Shown: positions 57,383-64,000 of the stretch, one piece after another
Numbering within the stretch: the stretch's first letter is position 1
Layout: each line of letters starts with the position of its first letter
Origin: Sphingomonas sp. dw_22
GTDB lineage: Bacteria > Pseudomonadota > Alphaproteobacteria > Sphingomonadales > Sphingomonadaceae
NCBI RefSeq assembly: GCF_018449795.1
Contig: NZ_JAAVVE010000010.1
Span: 46,849 to 110,848, forward strand
Direction of reading: 5' to 3'
DNA: 64,000 nt
The notes under the pieces: model-generated
The model's database searches: none
Told to the model about the DNA's origin: nothing
Seen by the model: only the letters and a program-made list of their open reading frames with translations
Position numbers and translations under genes: made by a program

Positions 57383-59440
57383 TTAGCTCACCCCGAGCTG
57401 CCACAGCACGAACGCCATCTCGTCGGCGGATTCCTTCAGGCTCTCCCACCGGCCGGACTTGCCGCCATGGCCGGCGCCCATGTTGGTCTTGAGCACCAGC
57501 ACGTTGCCGTCGGTCTTGGTGGCGCGGAGCTTCGCCGCCCATTTGGCGGGCTCCCAATAGGTCACGCGCGGATCGTTGAGGCCGCCCGAGATGAACATCG
57601 GCGGATAGGGGTGCGCCGCGACATTGTCATAGGGCGAATAGCTGCGGATCAGCTCGAACGCCGCCTTGTCCTCGACCGGATTGCCCCATTCGGGCCATTC
57701 GCCGGGCGTGAGCGGCAGGCTCTCGTCGAGCATCGTGTTGAGCACGTCGACGAACGGCACGTCGGCGATCACCACGCCCCACAGATCGGGATCGGAGTTC
57801 ACCACCGCCCCCATCAGCTCGCCGCCCGCCGAGCGCCCGGCGATGGCGATGCCGCCCTTGTGGGTGAAGCCGCGTTCGATCAGCCCCTTCGCCACATCGA
57901 CGAAATCGTTGAAGGTGTTGGCGCGCTTCTCCAGCTTGCCGTCGTGATACCATTGCTGGCCGAGATCGTCGCCGCCGCGGATATGGGCGATGGCGAAGGC
58001 CATGCCGCGATCGAGGAACGACATGCGGCTGGTCGAGAAGCCCGGCGGGATCGCATAGCCATAGGCGCCATAGGCATAGAGATAGAGCTTGCCGGAGCCG
58101 TCGCGCGGGAAGTCCTTGGGATAGACGATCGAGACCGGAACCTCGGTCCCGTCGCGCGCGGCGATCTTGAGCCGTTCGGTACGATATTTGCTGCCGTCAT
58201 AGCCCGAGGGGATTTCCTGGACCTTGAGCGTCTCCAGCGTGCCGGCCGCGACGTCGTAATCATAGACCGTGCCCGGCGTGACCATCGATTCATAGCCGAG
58301 CCGTAGCTTCGAAACCGCATATTCGGGATTGTCGCCCAGCCCCGCGACATAGCTCGCCTCGGGGAATTGCAGCCGCACCGGGGCGATGCCCGCGTCGTAG
58401 CGGTGGAGCTCGATCTGATCGAGCCCGTCCTCGCGCCCCTCGACGATGAAGAAATCGGCGAAGCAGGTGATGCCGGTCATGTAGAAATGCTTCGACGGCG
58501 CGATCCGCTCGGACCATTCGCCGGGGCTCTCCGCGCTCGCGGTCACCAGCCGGAATTGCGGATCGACATCGTTGGTGTGGATGAACAGCCTACCGTCATG
58601 CTCGTCCACGTCATATTCGCGGCCCGGCTTGCGCGGGGCGACGCAGACCAGCGGCGCGGCGGGATTGTCGGCGGGAAGGAGATAGACTTCGCTGGTGACG
58701 TGATCGCCGGTCGAGACCAGCAGATATTTGCGCGATTGGGTCTCGCCCACCGCGACCCGGTAGCCCTCATCGGCTTCCCTGAAGATCTCCAGGTCGTTCT
58801 CGACTGGCTCGCCCAGCTTGTGCCAGCGGGCATTGTCGGTGCGCCAGTTCTCGTTCGCCAGGCCGTAGAGGAAGCCCGTCGAATCCGAGGTCCAGACGAT
58901 CTCGGAGAGCATGCCGGGGATCGTATCGGGCAGCAGCGCGCCGGTGGTCAGATCCTTGACGCGGACTTCGAACCGCTCCGAGCCATTGTCGTCGATCGCA
59001 TAGGCGAGCCAGCGCCCGTCGGGGCTGGCCGCGATCGCGCCGAGGCGGAAATATTCCTTGCCCGCGGCCAGCGCCGGCTCGTCGAGGATGAGCTGGTCCG
59101 CGCCGCCTGCGGCGGGCTTGCGCCACCAGCGCGGATATTCGCCGCCGGTCTCGTAATCGGTCCAGTAGATCCAGTCGCCGTCGCGCTGGGGGACGGTCGA
59201 TTCGTCCTCCTTGATCCGCCCGCGCATCTCCTTGAACAGGGTATCGGAAAGCGGCTTGAGCGGCGCCATCACGCCTTCGAAGAAGCGGTTCTCCTCCTCC
59301 AGATAGGCGAGGACGTCCTTGTCGGCGACCTCCGGATAGCCGGGATCCTTGATCCACGCCCAGGGGTCTTCGATCGTGACGCCGTGCGCGGTGAAGCTAT
59401 GGGGACGGGTGGCGGCGACGGGGGGCTTGGCTTCGGTCAT
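57383..59440 (-). CDS. S9A prolyl oligopeptidase family protease (oligopeptidase B-like)
   Basis: The 685-residue protein has an N-terminal seven-bladed propeller (to about residue 400) and a C-terminal alpha/beta hydrolase domain. The nucleophile is Ser537 in GRSAGGEL, and AHIRGGDDLGQQWY is the S9A signature. Near the end, MGAGHGGKSGRWESLKE contains the catalytic histidine region. The GRSAGG box and length suggest oligopeptidase B (cuts after Arg/Lys) rather than prolyl oligopeptidase. It has no signal peptide, so it is cytoplasmic. Confidence 0.94.
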   Translation of the reverse strand: MTEAKPPVAATRPHSFTAHGVTIEDPWAWIKDPGYPEVADKDVLAYLEEENRFFEGVMAPLKPLSDTLFKEMRGRIKEDESTVPQRDGDWIYWTDYETGGEYPRWWRKPAAGGADQLILDEPALAAGKEYFRLGAIAASPDGRWLAYAIDDNGSERFEVRVKDLTTGALLPDTIPGMLSEIVWTSDSTGFLYGLANENWRTDNARWHKLGEPVENDLEIFREADEGYRVAVGETQSRKYLLVSTGDHVTSEVYLLPADNPAAPLVCVAPRKPGREYDVDEHDGRLFIHTNDVDPQFRLVTASAESPGEWSERIAPSKHFYMTGITCFADFFIVEGREDGLDQIELHRYDAGIAPVRLQFPEASYVAGLGDNPEYAVSKLRLGYESMVTPGTVYDYDVAAGTLETLKVQEIPSGYDGSKYRTERLKIAARDGTEVPVSIVYPKDFPRDGSGKLYLYAYGAYGYAIPPGFSTSRMSFLDRGMAFAIAHIRGGDDLGQQWYHDGKLEKRANTFNDFVDVAKGLIERGFTHKGGIAIAGRSAGGELMGAVVNSDPDLWGVVIADVPFVDVLNTMLDESLPLTPGEWPEWGNPVEDKAAFELIRSYSPYDNVAAHPYPPMFISGGLNDPRVTYWEPAKWAAKLRATKTDGNVLVLKTNMGAGHGGKSGRWESLKESADEMAFVLWQLGVS

Positions 59441-59482
59441 GCCGCAGCCCTATCGCGTCGCGCCGGGCGAGGCCAGACCGGG

Positions 59483-60490
59483 CTATGCCGGCTGGCTGAA
59501 CAGGCTCTGCGAGGGCAGCACCACCGATTCGCCCGAATGGCGCGTCACGGCGTAGGTGAAGCCCGGCAGCACCGCGAAGGCGCCCACCTGGCCATCCTGG
59601 CCGAGCGCGAGAAAGCCGACCTGGAGCCCCTTGATGGCATCGCCGCGCAACTGCGCGATATGCTTCACCGCCTCCTCGCACGCCGCCTGCGGCGACATGC
59701 CGGCGCGCATCGAGGCGACCACCCGCGCGGTCCCGGCGATGCGCGTCACTTCCTCACCCACGCCGGTCGAGGCGGCGGCGCCGACGCCCTTCTCGATGAA
59801 CAGGCCGCAGCCTGCCTGGGGGGAGTCGCCCACCCGCCCGCGCATCTTGAAGGCCATGCCGGAGGTGGTGCAGGCGGCGGCCATCCGCCCGTCGAGCCCG
59901 CGCGCCATGATGCCGATCGTATCGTGATTGCGCCGCGAGCCCGGCGGCGCCGGAAGCTGGTTCTCGATATTGGCGACGGGCCGGTAGCGCGCGGTCTTCA
60001 GCCACTCGCGCCACGCCTTTTCTGCCTCGGGCGTCAGCAGGTTGGTGCGCTCCATGCCCTGGTCGAGCGCGAAGCGGGTCGCCCCTTCCCCCACCAGCAG
60101 CGTGTGCGGCGTCTTCTCCATCACCAGCCGGGCGACCGAGATCGCGTGGACGACATCCTCCAGCGCGGCGACCGCGCCGACGCCGCCGTCGTCGCTCATG
60201 ATGATCGCGTCGAGCGTCACATGCCCGTCGCGATCGGGATAGCCGCCATAGCCGACCGAATGGTTGGTCGGATCCGCCTCGGGCACCCTGGCGCCGGCCT
60301 CGACCGCGTCGAGCGCCGTGCCGCCGGCCTTGAAGCGGGCCAGCGCGGCCTCGTTCGCCGCCTTGCCGAAATCCCAGGTGGAGAGGACCGCGACCGGGTC
60401 CGCGGCGTCCGCCGCCCTGGCGGTGCCCGCCGCCAGCAGGGCGGTGGCGCCGAGCCCCATCGCCGTGCGCCGCGAAATGCCTTCGTTCAT
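59483..60490 (-). CDS. N4-(beta-N-acetylglucosaminyl)-L-asparaginase-like Ntn hydrolase, exported
   Basis: The 335-residue protein has a Tat-like signal (ISRRTAMGLGATALLAAG) and the glycosylasparaginase layout: GYGGYPDRDGHVTLDAIIMSDDGGVGAV early, then the autoprocessing site HDTIGIM with nucleophile Thr191, and GRVGDSPQAGCGLFIEKGVGAAASTGVGEE. Such enzymes cleave the GlcNAc-Asn bond of N-linked glycoasparagines. It differs from the isoaspartyl peptidase at 48941 (different clade, HDT not YGT). It is last in the FAD oxidoreductase-cutC operon (ATGA overlap). Confidence 0.93.
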   Translation of the reverse strand: MNEGISRRTAMGLGATALLAAGTARAADAADPVAVLSTWDFGKAANEAALARFKAGGTALDAVEAGARVPEADPTNHSVGYGGYPDRDGHVTLDAIIMSDDGGVGAVAALEDVVHAISVARLVMEKTPHTLLVGEGATRFALDQGMERTNLLTPEAEKAWREWLKTARYRPVANIENQLPAPPGSRRNHDTIGIMARGLDGRMAAACTTSGMAFKMRGRVGDSPQAGCGLFIEKGVGAAASTGVGEEVTRIAGTARVVASMRAGMSPQAACEEAVKHIAQLRGDAIKGLQVGFLALGQDGQVGAFAVLPGFTYAVTRHSGESVVLPSQSLFSQPA

Positions 60491-61215
60491 CGCCTGCTTC
60501 CCCCTTCGATCCCGGCGCGCAATTGCTGCACGACCATCTTGTCCGTCCTGCGGCGCGGCCCGGCCGCGAAACCCAGGCGCACGGCCTGCGCATCGGGATC
60601 CGGCCCCGGACGGCTGGCCGATCCATGCACCTCGCGCACGCCGGTATAGGCGATGAGCGGCGCGACATTCTCCGGCGTGACACCCGATCCGGCGATGATC
60701 GACAGCCGGTCTCCCGCCGCCTCGACCATTGCCGCCAGCGTCGCCATGCCCTGGGCCGCGGTGGGCGCGCCGCCGGAACTGAGGATCTTGTCGTAGCCGA
60801 GCGCGGCCGCCTCGCGCACCGCCCCGATCGGATCGGGCACGAGATCGATCGCGCGATGCAGCACGATCGTCGCATCGCCCGCGGCATCGCGGAAGCGCGC
60901 CAGCGCCTCCCGGTCCAGCGTCCCATCGTGCCGCAACGCGCCGACCACCACGCCCGCGACGCCGCGCGCGACGCCCAGGCGGATATCCTCGATCATCAGG
61001 GCCGCCTCGCCCTCCTCCAGCACGAAGCCGCCGGCGCGGGGCCGTATCATCATATGGATCGGGCAATTGGTCCCGACCGCGCGCGCCACCAGCGCCGCCG
61101 ACGGCGTGAGGCCGCCGAGCTCCAGGCCGGAGCAGAGCTCGATCCGGTCGGCGCCGCCGGCGACCGCCGCGTCGATCCCGGCGGGATCATCGACACAGAT
61201 TTCGAGAACGGCCAT
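60487..61215 (-). CDS. cutC: CutC family protein
   Basis: The 242-residue TIM-barrel protein matches CutC: LEICVDDPAGIDAAVAGGADRIELCSGLELGGLTPS at the start, MIRPRAGGF and VVVGALRHDGTLD in the middle, and RIGCSGSGV-like SIIAGSGVTPENV late. It was named for copper homeostasis, but that role is doubtful in many bacteria. Here it lies between an FAD oxidoreductase and a glycosylasparaginase, both by overlap (TGATG, ATGA), which points to a role in glycan or amino-sugar metabolism. Confidence 0.92.
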   Translation of the reverse strand: MAVLEICVDDPAGIDAAVAGGADRIELCSGLELGGLTPSAALVARAVGTNCPIHMMIRPRAGGFVLEEGEAALMIEDIRLGVARGVAGVVVGALRHDGTLDREALARFRDAAGDATIVLHRAIDLVPDPIGAVREAAALGYDKILSSGGAPTAAQGMATLAAMVEAAGDRLSIIAGSGVTPENVAPLIAYTGVREVHGSASRPGPDPDAQAVRLGFAAGPRRRTDKMVVQQLRAGIEGGSRR

Positions 61216-62843
61216 CACGCGCCCATCATGTCGAGCGCCACTGCCTCGGCCACCTTGACCCCGTCCACCGCCGCCGAGAGGATGCCGCCGGCATAGCCCG
61301 CGCCCTCGCCCGCCGGGTAGAGGCCGGCGGTGTTGAGGCTCTGGAAGTCCTTGCCGCGCGTGATGCGGATCGGCGAGGAGGTGCGCGTCTCCACCCCGGT
61401 CATCACCGCGTCGGGATGGTCGTAGCCTGGGATCTGGCGCCCGAACGCGACCAAAGCCTCGCGCATCGCCGTCACCGCGAATTCGGGGAGCACCTCGGCG
61501 AGGTCGGTCATCTTCACGCCGGGGCGATAGGAGGGGATCACCTCGCCCAATTCAGTCGAGGGCCGCCCCGCGACGAAATCGCCCAGCTTCTGCGCCGGCG
61601 CCTTGTAGTCGGAGCCGCCCGCGACATAGGCCTTTTCCTCCAGCCGGCGCTGGAGCTCGATGCCGGCCAGCGGATGGCCGGGGTAATCGCGCTCGGGATC
61701 GATCGCGACGACGATGCCCGAATTGGCGTTGCGCTCGTTGCGCGAATATTGGCTCATGCCGTTGGTGGCGACGCGCCCTTCCTCCGACGTGGCGGCGACC
61801 ACCGTGCCGCCGGGGCACATGCAGAAGCTGTAGACCGCGCGGCCGTTGCTCGCCTGGTGCGAGATCGCATAGTCGGCCGCGCCGAGGATCGCGTTGCCGG
61901 CATTGGGACCGAAGCGGGCGCGGTCGATCCAGCTTTGCGGATGCTCGATACGGACGCCGATCGAGAAGGGCTTGGGCTCGATGAAGACGCCGCGATCATG
62001 GAGCATCTGGAACGTGTCGCGGGCGCTGTGGCCGAGCGCGAGGACGACATGATCGGCGGCGATCGTCTCGCCGGTCTGGAGCTCGACGCCCGTCACGCGG
62101 CGATTGCCCTCGGCGTCGGTCTCGATGTCGAGGTCCACCACCCGGTGCTGCCAGCGATATTCGCCGCCCAGCGCCTCGATCGTCTCGCGGATGCTCTCGA
62201 CCATCGTGACCAGGCGGAAGGTGCCGATATGCGGATGCGCCTCGGTGAGGATCTCCTCGGGCGCGCCGGCCTTGACGAACTCGGTCAGCACCTTGCGGTC
62301 GAGGTGGCGGGGATCCTTGATCCGGCTGTAGAGCTTGCCGTCGGAGAAGGTGCCCGCGCCGCCCTCGCCGAACTGGACGTTCGATTCGGGGTTGAGCACG
62401 CTCCTGCGCCACAGGCCCCAGGTGTCCTTGGTCCGCTCGCGCACTACCTTGCCGCGATCGAGGATGATCGGGCGGAAGCCCATCTGGGCGAGGATCAGGC
62501 CGACGAACAGCCCGCACGGGCCGGCGCCGACCACGATCGGGCGCGGGCCGGTGTAAGGCTGGGGCGCCTGGGTGACGAACCTGTATTCGGTATCGGGCGT
62601 CGGGCGGACATTATGGTCGTCGGCGAAGCGCGCCAGCACGGCATCCTCGTCGCGCAGCGTCACGTCGACCGTGTAGATCAGCAGGATATGCGCCTTTTTC
62701 CGCGCATCCCAGCCGCGGCGCCAGACCGAGAAGCCGATGAGATCCTCGGGCACGATGCCCAGCCGCGCGCAGATCGCGGCGGGCAGGGCTTCGTCTTCAT
62801 GGTCGAGCGGAAGCTTGAGATCGGAGAGGCGCAACATTGCCAT
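61215..62843 (-). CDS. FAD-dependent dehydrogenase (COG2509-type)
   Basis: The 542-residue protein has the ADP-binding loop PIVVGAGPCGLFVGLILAQMG (about residues 102-122) after a 95-residue N-terminal domain, then NVQFGEGGAGTFSDGKLYSR, the substrate-region YSFCMCPGGTVVAATSE and the FAD C-terminal GLYPAGEGAGYAGGI. It resembles uncharacterised NAD(P)/FAD-dependent oxidoreductases with a COG2509 core. The reaction is unknown. It heads the overlap-coupled trio with cutC and the glycosylasparaginase gene. Confidence 0.88.
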   Translation of the reverse strand: MAMLRLSDLKLPLDHEDEALPAAICARLGIVPEDLIGFSVWRRGWDARKKAHILLIYTVDVTLRDEDAVLARFADDHNVRPTPDTEYRFVTQAPQPYTGPRPIVVGAGPCGLFVGLILAQMGFRPIILDRGKVVRERTKDTWGLWRRSVLNPESNVQFGEGGAGTFSDGKLYSRIKDPRHLDRKVLTEFVKAGAPEEILTEAHPHIGTFRLVTMVESIRETIEALGGEYRWQHRVVDLDIETDAEGNRRVTGVELQTGETIAADHVVLALGHSARDTFQMLHDRGVFIEPKPFSIGVRIEHPQSWIDRARFGPNAGNAILGAADYAISHQASNGRAVYSFCMCPGGTVVAATSEEGRVATNGMSQYSRNERNANSGIVVAIDPERDYPGHPLAGIELQRRLEEKAYVAGGSDYKAPAQKLGDFVAGRPSTELGEVIPSYRPGVKMTDLAEVLPEFAVTAMREALVAFGRQIPGYDHPDAVMTGVETRTSSPIRITRGKDFQSLNTAGLYPAGEGAGYAGGILSAAVDGVKVAEAVALDMMGA

Positions 62844-62897
62844 GCCCTTAGCGCGGGGCGAGGCTTTCCGCCATTCGTCCGCTTCGGCCGGGGCGAG

Positions 62898-63380
62898 TCA
62901 GGCCCGGCTCTCGATTCCGAGCAGCAGTTCCTTGGCCTCCAGCCCACCCGCGAACCCCGTGAGCGCGCCGTTGGTGCCGATCACGCGGTGGCAGGGGGCG
63001 ATGATCGAGATGGGGTTCCGGCCGTTCGCCGCACCCACCGCGCGGAAGGCGGCCGGCCGGCCGATGGCGCGGGCGATCTCGGCATAGCTGCGCGTCTCGC
63101 CATAGGGGATCGCGAGCAGCGCGGCCCAGACCTGCTTCTGGAATGCGGTGCCGTGGAAATCGAGCGGCACGGTGAACGCCGTCAGCGTGCCGGCGAAATA
63201 GGCGCCGAGCTGACGTTCGGTCTCGACCAGGATCGGGTGCGCCGCATCCTCGACCAGCGGGCCGAGCCGCACGCGGGCAGGATCGTCATTCTCCCACAGG
63301 ATCGCCGAGAGGCCCTGCGCGCTGGCGACCAGCTTCAGCGTGCCCACCGGCGACGCCATCGTCTTGTACGAGAAGGTCAT
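62898..63380 (-). CDS. ogt: Methylated-DNA-[protein]-cysteine S-methyltransferase
   Basis: Ogt/AGT removes O6-alkyl groups from guanine in a suicide reaction. The 160-residue protein has the acceptor cysteine in APCHRVIG (Cys130), the helix-turn-helix stretch IPYGETRSYAEIARAIGRPAAFRAVGAANGRNPI and a short N-terminal domain. The AGGAGTG site before the ATG is good. It stands 54 bp after the FAD gene start, on the same strand but upstream of it, so it may lead the same transcript. Confidence 0.95.
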   Translation of the reverse strand: MTFSYKTMASPVGTLKLVASAQGLSAILWENDDPARVRLGPLVEDAAHPILVETERQLGAYFAGTLTAFTVPLDFHGTAFQKQVWAALLAIPYGETRSYAEIARAIGRPAAFRAVGAANGRNPISIIAPCHRVIGTNGALTGFAGGLEAKELLLGIESRA

Positions 63381-63459
63381 GGGTTCACTCCTATTGCGTC
63401 GGGAGCGGAATAGGGAGGCCCGGCGCGCGATACGCTCCGCGGCTTGCGCTCAAAGCGAA

Positions 63460-64000
63460 TCAGTTGCCGGGATCGTCCGGCTGCGGGCGCCGGTAGAGCG
63501 TCCATTCATGCTCGCCGGTGACGACGTCCGGATAGGGGCGGCCGTTGGCGTCACGGCTCGGCTTGTAGCGGAAGCGCTGGCGGATCAGCCGGCAGGTCGT
63601 CTCGTCGAGATCGGCATTGCCGCTGGAGCGGGTGACGGTGCAGTCGGTCACGCGGCCCTTCACCCCCACGGTGAAGCGCAGATACACGGTCCCGCTCGCG
63701 CCTGCCCTGAGCGCGGGGCGCGGATAATCGGAATCGCGGATGCGTCCGCCGACCCACTCCAGCGGCGTGCCGCCGTCGCCATCGCCGTTCCCGGCGCCGC
63801 CGCTGCCCGTCCCGGTGCCCTGCCCGCCCGCGCCGGTGCCCGGCCCGGCGCCCGGCCCGTTGCCTGACCTGGCCTGGCCGCGCCTCCGGCGCGCGCGGCG
63901 GCCCACGACCGCCGCCCCCGGCGCGCGGGCCGGGCCGGGCTGGCGAGCCCCCGGCCCGGCCACCCCTGGGGGGGGCGGGCGGCGCGCGCCGCGGGCGCCG
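63460..64000 (-). CDS. TonB-like energy transducer C-terminal region, truncated by the window edge
   Basis: Only the C-terminal part is reliable: a Gly/Thr/Ser linker and a TonB_C domain with WVGGRIRDSDYPRPALRAGASGTVYLRFTVGVKGRVTDCTVTRSSGNADLD, ending in a stop at 63460. The frame stays open to the window end, so the 5' part lies outside or is corrupted. The last 130 bases are about 94 percent G+C and translate to unlikely Pro/Gly/Arg runs, so the N-terminal sequence should not be trusted. TonB drives outer-membrane receptors. Confidence 0.75.
   Translation of the reverse strand, partial: GARGARRPPPPGVAGPGARQPGPARAPGAAVVGRRARRRRGQARSGNGPGAGPGTGAGGQGTGTGSGGAGNGDGDGGTPLEWVGGRIRDSDYPRPALRAGASGTVYLRFTVGVKGRVTDCTVTRSSGNADLDETTCRLIRQRFRYKPSRDANGRPYPDVVTGEHEWTLYRRPQPDDPGN

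Overview
The window is about 64 kb of high-GC, densely coded, chromosome-like DNA from what looks like a sphingomonad alphaproteobacterium (Sphingomonas or a close relative). That placement is inferred from gene content, protein style and intergenic palindromic repeats, not from a marker gene. About 63 protein genes can be supported. I found no rRNA, tRNA, CRISPR array, prophage or insertion sequence. Most of the window is core and metabolic chromosome rather than an accessory island.

Layout. 1-11 kb: a cystathionine gamma-synthase-family enzyme, a haem-oxygenase-like diiron protein, a secreted GH9 glycosidase behind a LacI-type palindrome, an acetyl-CoA hydrolase/CoA-transferase behind a 21-bp palindrome, a GH92 alpha-mannosidase and MurA. 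11-20.6 kb: a Crp/Fnr regulator, ClpS, the phasin/PHA synthase pair with TGC-rich palindromes between them, a class I/II aminotransferase, ArgG, cyclopropane fatty acid synthase, and a molybdopterin lipoprotein with its cytochrome b partner. 20.6-34 kb: flavin reductase, TauE/SafE exporter, RlmN, a DUF4168-type protein, an SDR/LysR divergent pair, TypA/BipA, an FMN reductase, a TelA/XpaC-like pair, and the ubiA-pmbA-cysQ-type operon. 34-45.6 kb: EF-hand protein, RsmE, glutamate-cysteine ligase, an ICMT-like methyltransferase, an M61 peptidase, inorganic pyrophosphatase, DUF1345 protein, and a long minus-strand cluster ispG-abrB-vapC-eamA-GNAT-SMR-tfoX. 45.6-51 kb: two paralogous membrane acyltransferases flanking a membrane-bound LytTR regulator, then an isoaspartyl peptidase and an S1/P1 nuclease. 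51-57 kb: an SPFH / ribbon-helix-helix / mini-membrane-protein operon and the complete ybgC-tolQRAB-pal envelope operon. 57-64 kb: an S9 peptidase, a glycosylasparaginase-cutC-FAD oxidoreductase operon, an O6-alkylguanine methyltransferase and a truncated TonB-like gene running into an anomalous, almost A/T-free window end.

Functional themes are glycan and protein scavenging (GH9, GH92, glycosylasparaginase, M61, S9, S1/P1 nuclease), carbon storage (PhaC, phasin), envelope integrity (Tol-Pal, MurA, Cfa, SPFH) and core housekeeping. Many neighbours are coupled by ATGA, GTGA or TGATG overlaps. The least explained elements are the SPFH-RHH-miniprotein operon with its direct-repeat operator, the LytTR protein between twin acyltransferases, a dispersed GGTTGAC...CATTGCAAG repeat, and a palindromic repeat family with one copy sitting inside the tol operon. 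I did not find a clear-cut new defence or mobile system.
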